This document shows, one piece after another, positions 1 through 11,794 of a stretch of 53,479 nt of DNA. The position numbers and the translations under genes were made by a program. Position 1 is the first letter of the stretch. Each line of letters starts with the position of its first letter. Where the stretch lies: the NCBI GenBank assembly GCA_015350385.1, contig WNKI01000002.1, positions 10,387,084 through 10,440,562 on the forward strand. Reading direction: 5' to 3'. The notes below the pieces were generated by a model. That model was given only the letters and a program-made list of their open reading frames with translations, was not told the origin of the DNA and searched no databases. Origin of the DNA: Aculops lycopersici (taxonomy: Eukaryota > Arthropoda > Arachnida > Trombidiformes > Eriophyidae).

Positions 1-783
1 AGAGAGAGAGAGAAAGAAAAGTTTTGAACGAAGAGGCGGCCACAGGTGGTCGGTTGGCCGCCGCCTAATGAGAATGAATCATTTATGAGAGAAGAAGATT
101 GATAATCAATCTAACGCCTCGTCGCGCCCGACCATTATTAGTCTCTCGCTGAGTGGTGATATAATTTCTTTTTGCAAGTTCAAAAAACCGTTTGTTTAAA
201 GTCCAGTTGCCCACTGGAATTTAATTTGCTATCTAGCCCGTCAAATCTACTCAGCGTCTCACCTGTCGGCTGCTCGAATTGTTGAGATGAGCTCAAAGAA
301 TAAGAGGCATTTGGAGTTTGCGGAGGAGGGCGAGCTAGAAAGCAGAAGAGAGAAACGATAAGGTAACAACAGCGCATCGGCTACCTGTTGTTGTTGTTAT
401 TATTTTTGTTGTTGTTAGATCTGTTGCTACTATCCAATCGAATCGCTTACTCTTTCGCACTTCGCTACCTCGATCATGATTTATGATCTCAACGATGCGG
501 CGAGAAGTCGGCAAGACGATTCATCATTCCAATCTTCGGGAATCGCAATGGAACCCGCGGAAGTTTAGCGAAAAAGTTGAAAGAACGAATTAAGCGTGAC
601 GCTCATGCTCGAACGGCATCAATATCATTAGCCATTCAAATGGCCTTTTCGGGTTGATTCTTTCCGTTGTCGGTGTTGGTGTTGCCTAGCCAAACCTTCT
701 CACCCTCGAACGACTCAAACGTATGTAATAAATAGACTCAACACACTTAACGAGAGATGAGAAAGATGGAAATGTAAACTTAC
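1..783. other. No recognised exon; left edge, inside the aminopeptidase gene
   Basis: The window opens in a GA tract (1-20). I see no further M1 aminopeptidase exon here, although the minus-strand gene must continue leftwards because the zinc-binding HExxH region has not yet been reached. A short open minus-strand stretch lies immediately after the last exon (about 640-715), but it shows no M1 similarity and ends in a stop. The region is best read as intron. Confidence 0.5.
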
Positions 784-3700
784 GTTGCCGTCGCTTCGTG
801 ATTCGAAATTTGTTACACAGTAAGCGACCAAATAGGTCGACATCTTGTGCGATTTACTGAACGTATCCGTGACCCAAAGTCCATCTTGCGAGCTAATCAA
901 TTTGTTGGAATCGTTGGTTCGTATGAAGTGTTGGTTTTTGTATTGATTAGTTCTATGAAGTTTTCCTAAGTTTTGTTAAGTAAGTCCAGGTAAGAGCAAA
1001 AGCACAGGTTGCCAACAGCGACTTGCAACTTTCACGACGCAACTTTATCTCTTTGCTCCGTTATAACACTGATGCAATGGATAAATAAATTGGATGGAAA
1101 TACTTACACTTTGCTCTCGACTATGGGCATGTTTGATAGAGCCGTCATGTTTCTCCAGTGCTTAATTTGGATACTAAACGTCGCCTTATAAACTGATTTT
1201 GTGTAGGCATTACGTGACCAGTATTTAGTTTAGATGGGTGATTTCGTTCATTCATTTCAGAGAGTAGGTATGGTGGTTAATTAGTTAGTTTTTTAGATCT
1301 CGAGATGTTTTTTTTCTCGTTATCATCATCATCATCATCATCATCGTCGTCGTCGCCGTCGTCGTCAGGTACAATTTTGATTAGCTGCTAATGTGGTCAC
1401 CAAATTAACGGTTTGCGGCTTCTTAAGTAATCATTTAAAATCACGTTAAACTTACGTGGCTCATCGAAACAAGGAAACGCTCGCCTGGCGTCCGTCGCTT
1501 GGAATTGAGTGGCCGCAATCCAGCTGCTCGTTGTTTGTTCCGTGTATATTTATCACATTTAAGTGTGCGATATTTTTATCGTTTGGATTTAATGGTTTGG
1601 TATATTGTATTGTGAGTGAGAGAGTGAGAGTTTAGTTAGTTGGAGTTTCGTGGTTGCCTGCACTAAATCAATTAATTAAACCTGTGCGATAAATTGAGAC
1701 TTGTGGCCGCGACTTCCGGCCAGCGTTGCCAACAGGTGGTAAAGGAGAGGAGTGAGAGTTCTGTAAACTGGTGCAAGGTGATTAAGTGTGTTATCATTGC
1801 TTTTCGATGGGATAGTTCATTTATTTGTTGAAGCTGAGCAACGAATAAATTGACACAGTGGCCGCGTCGACAATCAAAGAGAGGAAGAGGGAGAGAGAGA
1901 GAGAGAGAAAAAAAGTGAACAATTATTCTCTCCTCAAATGACCAATGAGCCAGCAGGTAAACTACTTAAAACTCTTCCTCTGTTTATACACCTCCAACAC
2001 AAAGTTACATGGGGACTGTGGCTATCTCGATAAATTTGCGGGACTCTAAAGTGGAAGAGTTGGTCAGCCAGCTAGCCATTGAGTGAAGCAGCAGCAGCAG
2101 CAGCAGGCAACAGGTAGCGATTGGCGGCATCATTGGAATGATTTACTTTTCATTAGGCTCATTTGGTCATAGCTTCCATTTTGTTGCGACGCCCGGTGCC
2201 GCTGTGAGCAGCCAGCGCTGCTTCAGTGTAACAAACAAGCGAGCAAGCTAGCAAATGATTGATTATCGACTGGCTCGCATCAAAGAGTTTAACTTTCTCT
2301 CTGATCATTTTACTCGCTCGCTGACTCGCATGTCGTGTAAGTGAGCCAGTGAGAGAGTGAGTGAGTGAGTGAGTGAGTGAGTTGATAGGGGAAATGTTGT
2401 TGAGGAGCAAAAGAGCAAGAGCCAGAGGAGATGGCGATACTTTCGTGCTCCTGGCTACCAACTCACACAAACTCACTCAAATGAGAGACCGTCGCTCTCT
2501 CTCTCTCTCTCTCTCTCTATCATCTATGAAATCAACAGGATGAGATTGAGAGTTAGGCGGCTGCGTCCACTGGTCGATGGTGTTGGTCTGTTACATGATT
2601 CGCGCTACTTCGGGTGTGGGATGCCGACTCGAGACCTGTTGATCCAAAGTCTCTCTTCTCTCAAATCAAAAGGAATCAAGAGTCATCGATGGGCCTAGTT
2701 AATTTGCTTTCGGCCATCTCGACTTTAGAGTTTAAAGTGCCGTTGTTTGCATTGATCGAGAAATCGAGTGCACCGCGCGATTGATGACGACCGCGCGCGA
2801 TGATGTAACATGGAAATGCAACTGTTCAGGCCTATGAAGCCGACACACAGGTGGCTTTGTTAGCTAAGCAAACGGAAGCAGCAGCGCCGGCAATGGCAAG
2901 TTTTCTTCGAATCAACTGCAACTCACTCAACTAACCATCCAGCCAACCGAGTGGCCGCCCAGCTCGCCGTCGTCGTCGTCGTTGATTGATTTGCCTACTT
3001 GGCGCGGTGACCCGTTGGTCAGCCTCCTGGTCGACCGACCAGCCAGCCAATCCGACAGTTAGTCAGTGAGTGTGTCAAAGTTGGTCATTAAGAAGAACAA
3101 GTGGCAAGCTAGCAGGTGGCTGGGAGTTTTTAAAGAGGTTGGTTTAAAATAAATAAACGAATCGACTTAGCGATCGCCAGTTGGGTCAGCGAGGGGAATT
3201 GGAAGTCTTGTATCTCTCAGGTGCGCGTTTTTGTTTTTGTGCTTCTGTTTCTGTTTCTGTTTCTGTTTCTGTTTCTGTTTCTGCTTCTGCTCCCACCCTT
3301 CAGCTCGTTGGTCATCATCCCACGACACAAAGTGAGGCTAGAGAGCGACCACTTGTTTGAGTCAAATGAAGTGCGAGCATCGCGCAGTGTGATGGGATTC
3401 AAGGCAACAAGTGTGCCAATAACTGGCGACCACCTGAGAGACGTGCAAGCGCAAGCGAATTAGAGTCTCTCAATCAATCGGCCAGTTGAGTTGTCTGCTT
3501 TCAAGTGACTGGAATTAGTTGCCACCTTAAGCAGGAATTCAGCACAAACAACATGCAGTAGTTGTAATAACTAGAAACAAGTGCTATCGAAATTGAAATC
3601 CGATAACAGGTGGCAGTCAACAAACTTATGGCCAACTTATTGGCAAGCGAGTTTTGCCAATAAGCGCGAACTATTGGCGCGCGACTACATTGGCCAGTCG

Positions 3701-3998
3701 CTTGGTTAGTTGGTTGATTGGTGCAAATAATAGTAATAACGATAATAATAATAAAGCTACAAAGCTGCCACTTTGTTTGTGCTCGACTCTCGTCAATCGG
3801 ATAAAATAATTGCCACGAGAAAAGAGAGAGAGAGAGAGAGAGTTAAAATAAAATGGTTGCGCTTTTGAAATAAGCACGAGCAATCCGATTAAAGGCTAGA
3901 GATGGAGAGAGAGGGAGTCAATCTATCGGCTAGTCACTGGCCAGGGGTCACTTGGGGCTTAGCTCAACACAAGGCTTGCTCCTTGCGAGTTGGTCACT

Positions 3999-4052
<54 letters not shown>

Positions 4053-5389
4053 GGTTGGTAAGCAGCAATGAACAAAGCAACAATTGATTGACTGGACTAC
4101 GGTAAGCTAGTTGAAATAAATAGTAATAATAATAAGCAAGCAAGCAAGCGAGTGGGTGAGGGCGAAGGTAAAATCTATGTAAACTTACGTCGGCTCCGTT
4201 GAGTTTTGGCGCTCGTAACGGATCTTGTAGAAGCCGGCCAAGTCGTCGTTTAGGAAACCAGCAAAGTCGATGGTGAGCAAATACTCGCGACCAACTTCGA
4301 GGGAGCGATCCAATTTCACAATAGAGTATTGCAATTGTTTGTCATAATCCAGGCCGTTGATTTTGGGAGCAGTTGCTGATTTTGGCTGCTGCTGTTGATT
4401 GGCTTGCCTTTTGATTAGTGGTTTAGTAGCGGGTGGTTGTTGTTGATTCTTTTGGTTGTTGTTGTTGTTGTTTTTGTTGCTGTTGTCATCATCAACTAGC
4501 TCCAAGTTGAGAGTTTTCTCATTTAGTTGAAGGTCAAGAGTGTGGAGCGTGATGTTGTTTGTCGCCTCCTCGCACTTGACTCTAATGGTGACCTGTGGAG
4601 AGAGGGAAAAAAGAGATTAATAAACTTGATTATTTTTGTTTTGTCTTTTTTCTGACCATTCAAGTAAACGACATTATAAAATGGAAAGACCAAGAACTCA
4701 CCTTTCCCGTGAAATTGTAGGGCTCCGCGATGAAGGGTTGCACAAACAAATCGTAGTGAAGGGGCCACACCGATTTAGGCAGTCGTTGGAATCTCGGCTT
4801 CGTCTCGCCCAGGGAGCCGGCCGAGGATTGTGAGCTCGGGTCGGCGGCGCCAAAGTTTCGTGCGCCCGACTCGCTCTCAAAGTTTGAGTTGCCAGTTGAC
4901 GAGGCGGAAGTTGCTAGAGCCGCCACGTCGAGTGGCGCATCGAAGTCACTCGGTCTACCTAGCAACTCGTGCGGCGGCAACAAACCGCTGCCCGACGATG
5001 GCGACGCGGCGGCTAAACCCGAGCAATCGGTCAGTCCGTGCATCAGGTAAACGGTCAGCGCCGAGAGGAGCATGCCGAAGATTAGCGAGGTCATGATGCA
5101 AACTGTCAGAGCTAAACAGGGCCAGCGTCTAAGTAAAAGCGTTTGCAGGTAACCCAATTGGCGGCGTTTGCAAAATTGATGCTTGTTGCTCTCGAATTCG
5201 ATGGAGTTTAAATTTTGCTGTTGTTGTTGGTTGTGGTTGATTTCGCCAGTTTGTAGTTCGTAGACGAAATTGTTGTTGTTGTTTTTGTTTTGATTATGAT
5301 TTTGGTTTTGATTTTGATTGGTGCCAGCAGTGCTACTATTATTATTGGTATTAATATTGCTATTACTATTACTATTACTATTGCTGTTA

Positions 5390-5420
<31 letters not shown>

Positions 5421-6321
5421 CGTTGCTGGTGCCGTTGCTGTTGAGAGATTGAGATTTATTTGTTCCTTGTTGCTGGTTGCTTAGGCCACTGCCTTTGAGA
5501 GTACTATTATTGGTGATATCGGTATTATTATTGTTGCTATTACTATTATTAAGCTTGTCTCGGCCAGCCGCAGCTATTGATGTCTCCGCTTCCACCAACA
5601 CGACTGACTTCTTCTCAGCTGATGCGGCCGCGTCTCGGGATTCCTGCGACGTGGTGGCGGGTTTTGCTGCCGCTGCTGCTGGTTGCAACGAAGATCTCCT
5701 CGGCGCCTGACCCGGAAGAGAGTGGTCGGCTGAGTTGCGTTGCCTCTGGTCGTTTGTTCCAGCCGCGCTTATGTTGCCTGCGATATCACCCAAGTTGTGG
5801 CGGTCGTCCTCGCTGATGACAACCACAACTTGGTCATGCTTTCCACCTGGAGTGGCAGTGGAGGCAGCAGTAGTAGGAGAAGTTGAATGTGAACTCGAGG
5901 AATCTTCAGTTGGCGCGGCAGCGCTAGCTGATAGCGGCGACTCGGACTTGAACTTGCCACCATCGCTGCCACCTGCAATCGCGCCCGCACCTCTCTCACA
6001 GGTGACATCATTATCGCTTTCGACATCAGCGCCGCGTGGCGAGGTTTCATCGTGATTAGCTTCATGGTTATGACCATTATTATTATTGTTGTTGCTGATG
6101 CTCTTTTTGCTATTGATGTTGTTGTTGTTGTTGTTGGTTTCCTCAGGCTCAGATTGCTCGCTTATGCTGATCTCACTATAATTTATATATTTCTTGCCGT
6201 CGCTCTGGTTTGCCGCCGCGACGACGACGATGACGTCGGCGGCCTGCAAACTCTGGCCGTCCGTTTCGACCACCTGTTTTCCGGAGACGGCGCGCTGCTG
6301 TTGCAACTTTGGCGGCGCCAT
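784..6321 (-). CDS. M1 family membrane aminopeptidase, N-terminal part (five exons, continues off left edge)
   Basis: Type II membrane zinc aminopeptidase of the aminopeptidase N/A kind, which removes N-terminal residues from peptides outside the cell. Exons on the minus strand, in order: 6321-4702, 4592-4189, 1523-1456, 1192-1108 and 952-784. All junctions are GT..AG and all phases agree, giving 782 codons. The start chosen is the ATG at 6321 (MAPPKLQQQ); the frame upstream offers only TTG. Residues 1 to about 400 form an Asn/Gln/Ser-rich cytoplasmic tail. One membrane span lies near residues 400-427. A Ser/Gly-rich stalk leads to the M1 N-terminal domain (LPKSVWPLHYDLFVQPF). Later landmarks are WIAATQFQATDARRAFPCF followed by DEP, LSNMP, and KMSTYLVAYCVTNFESR, which are typical of the family. 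The GxMEN and HExxH motifs would lie in missing downstream exons. An Asn/Gln-rich insert sits in exon 2. Family assignment is firm; the exact paralogue is not. Confidence 0.9.
1524..4188 (-). other. 2.7-kb intron of the aminopeptidase gene
   Basis: This lies between two phase-matched exons: the donor GTAAGT reads from 4188 and the acceptor AG sits at 1525-1524. It holds many simple repeats, namely GA at 1881-1914, GAGT at 2351-2381, TC at 2495-2518, TTTCTG hexamers at 3243-3290, GA at 3824-3842 and TC at 4001-4045. No coding exon was recognised inside it. The open frames across it are simple-repeat translations (for example a Phe/Leu run over the TTTCTG array). Confidence 0.7.
4001..4045. repeat. 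TC microsatellite in the aminopeptidase intron
   Basis: About 22 TC units. It is in an intron, 144 bases from the splice donor of exon 2. Confidence 0.9.
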
Positions 6322-6688
6322 TCTAACGTTCAACTAGTTTTATAGCGACACTTGTTTCGATGCTCAGCCGCGAACCGGGACCAGTCGGTGACCTTTCGGT
6401 GTCTTGCGAATCAATGAAATTAATGGAAGAAGAGGCAGAAAGGAACTTGCGCTTGATGATTCTCGGCTCACAAAACTATCGGCTCGGCAACTTGACGCTG
6501 TGGTTGGTTTCGCACAAGTAAGAAAAATTTACCTGTGCTCCTCTGTTCTACTTCTCCAACTCGGCAATCCGTCACGAGTTGTCTCTTGTTATTGCGCTTT
6601 TTCACAACCACCGACGACAACTTCAACCCTCTATCTGTCTATCAACTATTCAGAGGGAGAAAGAGAGAAAGAGAGAGAGAGATAGCGA

Positions 6689-6724
<36 letters not shown>

Positions 6725-9700
6725 AACAACCAACTCCTATTCCTCCTCAGGCCGAATAAGATTTAATATTTCGCGCGTATGTTTGATTGGCTCGTTGAAT
6801 TGTTATTGATGTTGTTCTCACTGCTACTCTTCCTTTTGCCGATTAAAACTTGTCCTCGAAAGATGCGCTAACAAACCACAACCAGCCCCACAACTACTTT
6901 TACTCTAGCTACACTAAACTCGACTGCAAGCGCCCAAGTCTCTATCTCGCCTCGTCTGTCTTTTGCAACTTGTCGATCGTTCGCCTCGATTAGCTAATAT
7001 AAACATCTCACCTGCGCGAATCCTAACTGCTCTCTCTTTCTCTCTCGTTCTATCTGAATACTCAATACTAACGGCTAATCCTCCGACTGACGGGCAAGCG
7101 ATCGACTGGCTGTTGAGTGATTCAAATCTGCGTTTAGTCGTGGGCTTCCATTCCAGAACAAGCAACAGCAAGCAACAACAACAACTTTCACTTTCTGTCG
7201 CCTCCACTGCTGCCTCCTCCTCAATCGCAAACCAAGAGGAGACAATCAAAGGAGGATGCCAGAGTCGCACTTGCACTTGCGTTTATGAGGTTGTGTGGTG
7301 GTGTGCCGGCAGTGGCAGTAGCTATGGTGGCAGCGGCGGCGGCGATGGCAACCACTTGACGCCCAGTCTCTTCTCGGTGGCTGGAGAGACCAAAAGAGAG
7401 AGAGAGAGAGAAAGTCGAACGCTCAAGGAGTTAAACTGCGCAGACGAGCTCGTGTCTGCGCCGCTCACACCAACGCCACATTGCTTGCAGGTGAACCAGG
7501 TGGACCACTTGCAGGTAGATTCGCGGTGACGCCCCCACTGCGGTCGGGCAGGTAGAAGCGGCGAGCTAGCTGGCCACCTGAAGCCCACTAGCTTGCCAAC
7601 TTGCTAGCCAGAGAGCGCCGAAGCAATCGAACGAGGCACGGCCACTTGTGTGTGAGCAGTTTGAATCTGAACTCGCGCGCCGCGCTCGCGATCAGAAATC
7701 CGCTCGCCAGTCTTTTGAGTGTTAAGTGCATCAGTTGGTCTAGCGTATTTGTTTAAACGTTTCTTTCTCTCCTTCTCCAAACCAAACCTAACCAAACCGA
7801 CCAACCAAACCACCGACCAAACCAAGCCGGCAAACTGACGCAAGAGGCGGAGAAGGAGAAGGAGCAGTCTAAAACCAATGGCGCTACTGTGTACCTGTGC
7901 ACTGATTGCGCCGCCACTCGATTGCGCTCACCTCACTAAATGTCCCGCCGCCTGCTCACCTGACGGCCAAGCGGCTACCGGATGAAACAAGTGGTCAAAG
8001 AATACTTCCGATTTCTGGCCGTCTCCATGTCTTCTCTCCCACTGGCCTCGAGGTTGTTGCTGGGTTGCGGGGAGATTTTTGTGTGTCACGGAAGTGAGGC
8101 ACAGCTATGCCGCCAATTTGCTCACGCATTAACCGCATCGTCTTCGTGGCCGTCGTGGTGGTTGTGTCGACGGCGACGGCGACGGTGACGGCGATGGTCT
8201 CGATGTCAAGAGTAGCGAGCGCGTCACATGGCTGCACATTTGACAGTCCCAATAAAATCTCATCTCGCAAGAAGCGGGCTTGATTCGCCACACTTCCATG
8301 GCCACTTCCACGCTCGATCCCAACGGATTAATTTGTCGCCGCCACTGACGCTGAGTCACCTCCACTTTACCTGGCCGAGAATTAAGTGCCACACTAATGC
8401 TCACTAGCCAATTACCTGAGGCGCGCGTGAGAGATGGCCAACCAACACGCCAAAAAACCTCTTTGCTCTCCCTTACCCTGGTTAAATCTCGTACACTCAT
8501 TGATCGATTGCGGTGGCGGCGTTCGAAATTCAGACGTCCCCATGGCAAGTGAGCGACGTAAAGTGACGCATCGAGTCGCATCGCAACGCATGGCAACGCG
8601 GCTTGACTCGACTTTGATCCGATCCGATCCGAACCGATCAACATGCAGCCAGTTACTCAATGGGGACCATTAACATCCACTCCTCCCTGTTGTTGTTAAT
8701 TTTGGATCTTTAATGTTTGATGTCAAGTCGAGCCGAGACCCTAGGTTGTGGCATTGAAAGACCTTCGTTCCAGTTGCACCAGGCGCTAGATTGGGAGCTG
8801 AACTTGACATTGGCTAGCGACATTTTATTGGCCAGTGTGTGGCTGTGTACCAACACAGCAGGTGGCTTGTTTGTTCCTCCGCCTAGATTGGCTTTACAAA
8901 TCGTTCCGCTCTTGTGTAAACAATGTTATATAACCCCGCCTGTACATTGTACAGGTTAATTGATTTAATTGGTTTCATTGTCAAGTAACCGACGTGAGTT
9001 TGGAAATTTTCTTCCTTTTGCATCGATGAAACAATCGGAACCATTGAAACGCACGGAACCAATGGAGTCGAGTTACGCTTGGCAATTGGACGGATGTAGA
9101 AGAGATACAGATGAGCGCAGGATTTCCTCGCCCTCTCCCTTTCTCTTGCATCTCGCAACGCCACCTGTCGCTGTGTGATCGATTTTTATTCCGAAGAAAG
9201 AAGAGGAAAAAAGAATAGAATCACAGGTGAACTATGTTGCAATTTGATTGGCGAGCGAGCGAGTGGGTGGTGAGTAAATTGGAGGTAAAAAGCAGAGCAC
9301 ACATTTGCCGCCGCAGCTCCTGTGTCCCAACAGAGAGGCAGGTGGACGACAGGTTTAAGGCGCAACCAAAATAGACTCGTTTAGTTCCGTTCCGTTCCGT
9401 TTCGTATCATTTCCGCGCCTTGCAAACTGCAACACCAAACTGTGCCACTATCTCCTAGAGTCCCTCTCTTTCTGTTTGCATTCCAATTTCTATGATGCAA
9501 AAAGTTTCATCCTCTGGCGGTGGTAGCTCACGTTGGTCGTCGTCGTCGTCGCAACGTTTGCGCTTGATGTTGCTCACTTTACCTCACTACGCGATGATAG
9601 TGACGATAAACGTTTCATTTCGTGGTCGTCGTTGTTGATAGTAGTTTTGGTCGTCGTCGTCGGCGGCAGTAGTTGCAGTGGCGCTCGCTTTCAGCAGTTG

Positions 9701-9845
9701 CATCCACCCGGCGCCTCGTAGTGTGACGGCTGGCGGTCGGTAAAGTGAGGAGAGTCAAGCAGGAGACTTGCTAGCCAAACTTATCGCTATTGATGGCGCG
9801 ATTGCCAATCTCTCGCTTGATACATCATCAACATTGAGCCCGACG

Positions 9846-9878
<33 letters not shown>

Positions 9879-11009
9879 TCCAGCAGAGGAAGGCAACGTT
9901 GTAGTTGTCGCCATCCTCGTTGCTGGCATTGGGGTTTGCGTGTGAGTTGCTCTCCAATGAGCATTAGAGTGGCAGTTGCAATGGAATGGGCCAACTCTAG
10001 AGCGTCAGAAGGGAACTAGACTTTCATTTTCCATTGAATCCAGCAAGCGAGTTAGCTATTCGAATAGATAGTTTGTGTCGACTGGCTGACTGATTGGCGA
10101 GCTATTGGAAATTGTCGTTGGCTTTCGGGAAGCACAAGGACGCGCTTGGGTCGCTAGTGGCGGCGCTGCAAGAGACATTTCTAGACACACAAGTAGCAAT
10201 AGTAGCAATACTAGTAGTGGTAGTAGTAGTAGTAGTAGTGGCAACAAAACGCTCGAAACACTCTCGACCAATACCACGTCCAATGCCACAACAGAGAAAG
10301 AGACAGGTAAATAGAGACGAAAGAGAGACATAATAAACTAATGTTGCGACAACGAGCAACCAAATGATTTGACTGCTGAACATCAAGCCAAAATACAACA
10401 GGTGAAAAGAAGTTGCGCCACAGAGCATCAGATAGAAAACTTGGTGGGTGGTGGTGACATTGATGGCTGGTGTCGGTGTCATATTTCCTAGCCACAACAA
10501 TTAGATGCCCACAGACAGAGAGTTTCATTCTTTAGTATCACCAATAAACCAAAACTAACCAAAAATAAAAAATAAAACTAAACCAACAACTGAACACAAG
10601 CAAAAAACAGACTGACTAACAATGTTAAAGCTGATCAACTTATTATTGGCCACTTATCAATACCATCAACATCAGCATCAAAATCAACACCAATACCAAC
10701 ATCGAAGCCAGAGGACAAGTGGCACCTAACAAACTATCTATCCATTAGTTGATTAGTGTTAGTGGCGGTGGTGGTGGTGGTGGTGGTGGTGGATTAGATT
10801 AATCAAGTCGATATTCCACTCTCAACTCACTCGATCACACTCATCAACTCACTCACTCATTCTCTCACTCAAATAATTGTAAGCGAGCTCACCTGTTTGA
10901 CATATCATCACATTCAAATTGTGCTCTATTCTATTCACTGACTAATTACGGCAGCCAATCAGACTATTGCTCTCAAGTTTGTCGAGAGTTGTATTAAGAC
11001 ATATAGATA
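6322..11009. other. 4.7 kb without a recognised gene
   Basis: This stretch lies upstream of the minus-strand aminopeptidase start and probably contains its promoter and 5' leader. It also holds the upstream flank of the small plus-strand gene at 11115. Visible content is simple sequence: a long GA tract at 6652-6720, GA at 7393-7410, a CAA tract near 9844-9878, and GGT repeats at 10763-10793. Open frames here are repeat translations or overlap on both strands, with no domain I recognise. Confidence 0.5.
6652..6720. repeat. Long GA microsatellite
   Basis: Nearly continuous GA/GAAA purine run of about 70 bases, upstream of the aminopeptidase start. It is one of about ten GA/TC tracts in the window. 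Confidence 0.9.
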
Positions 11010-11017
11010 TATTTATA
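11010..11017 (+). promoter_or_regulatory. TATA-like element upstream of the small membrane-protein gene
   Basis: The sequence TATTTATA lies about 100 bases before the ATG at 11115. A start site about 30 bases downstream would give a short leader of roughly 75 bases. Support is positional only. Confidence 0.3.
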
Positions 11018-11114
11018 CCTCAAATTGGAGTTAGGTAAATTCGACACCTACTGATACAGTTTTTCGATTTTGGATTCGAGTTCAAACTCTCAAAAAAAAG
11101 AAAAAGAAAGGAAG

Positions 11115-11405
11115 ATGACAATAATCGATGTTGCAGTGCACAAGTGGCAGATGTTAGACGACAGGAGGCGCAAAATTTTCTTGGGCCTGCTATTGCTGAC
11201 TATTATTGCCGTTGCCCTATTAATTTATGTGGTTAGCAAACATGGCGACACTCCTATCGATCCTACGCCAGCACCAACAACAACCACCACCTCAACCACA
11301 ACACCTGCATCCACTACAACTTCCTCAACTACACCCTCAACAACAACCTCAACAACAACAACTTCAACAACCACCACCACTAAGAAGCCCTCGTTGGCTT
11401 CATGA
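11115..11405 (+). CDS. Small single-pass membrane protein with a threonine-rich tail (96 aa)
   Basis: I do not recognise a family. The start is the first ATG (MTIIDVAVHKWQML); the frame extends upstream only to a TTG codon. The layout is a short charged N-terminus with DDRRRK before a strong hydrophobic span (FLGLLLLTIIAVALLIYVV, about residues 22-40). A Pro/Thr region then leads into about 40 residues of almost pure Thr/Ser, closing with KKPSLAS. The Arg/Lys block before the span suggests N-in topology with an exposed, probably O-glycosylated tail. It could be a mucin-like surface peptide, or the anchor-and-stalk exon of a larger type II ectoenzyme. There is no strong splice donor before the stop, a TATA-like box lies upstream, and AATAAA follows at 11631, so a complete one-exon gene is plausible. 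The Thr tract is an ACA/ACC repeat, so part of the open frame could be fortuitous. Confidence 0.5.
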   Translation: MTIIDVAVHKWQMLDDRRRKIFLGLLLLTIIAVALLIYVVSKHGDTPIDPTPAPTTTTTSTTTPASTTTSSTTPSTTTSTTTTSTTTTTKKPSLAS

Positions 11406-11630
11406 TAATTATTGAGGCCAGGTGCCATTCACGCAACCTCATAACAAAATGATTGATGAATGGTAATGATGAGCTAGCAGGAGGAGGAGGAAGTCAATGC
11501 TGCCAAGATGGTTAGTCTTCCTCTCTCCTTCTCTTTCAATCTTATGAGCACTGACTGAGGTGGTTGTTTTGTGTTCTTGTTGTTGTCGTGTGATGGATTA
11601 TTATTTACACACAATAATTATAATGATAAT

Positions 11631-11636
11631 AATAAA
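11631..11636 (+). other. Polyadenylation signal AATAAA for the small membrane-protein gene
   Basis: AATAAA lies about 225 bases after the stop at 11405, in an AT-rich stretch. It sits just short of the convergent TEAD gene's own signal, so the two transcripts can end without overlapping coding sequence. Confidence 0.4.
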
Positions 11637-11719
11637 TTTTAAAATTATTTTAGAATTAACCGACTCTCGTCATTGATGGTGAATGAAATGTGATAGCCCA
11701 CTATTCTTTTTGAGAAAAT

Positions 11720-11725
11720 TTTAAT
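11720..11725 (-). other. Polyadenylation signal ATTAAA for the TEAD gene
   Basis: On the minus strand ATTAAA lies about 70 bases downstream of the TEAD stop codon (which ends at 11795). The position fits a short 3' UTR. Confidence 0.4.
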
Positions 11726-11794
11726 CAATAATCGCTAATTTTAGAGATAGAATATAAGTGTAGAATATAAGTCCATAGAGATAGATAGGATAGA

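Noticed and set aside
640..715. Short open minus-strand stretch after the last visible aminopeptidase exon, considered as a sixth exon
   Set aside because: It does not resemble the expected M1 segment after the KMSTYLVAY exon, and it reaches a stop codon quickly.
3221..3463. 80-residue Phe/Leu-rich plus-strand frame that looks like a signal peptide or membrane protein
   Set aside because: It is the translation of a TTTCTG hexamer array inside a phase-confirmed intron of the aminopeptidase.
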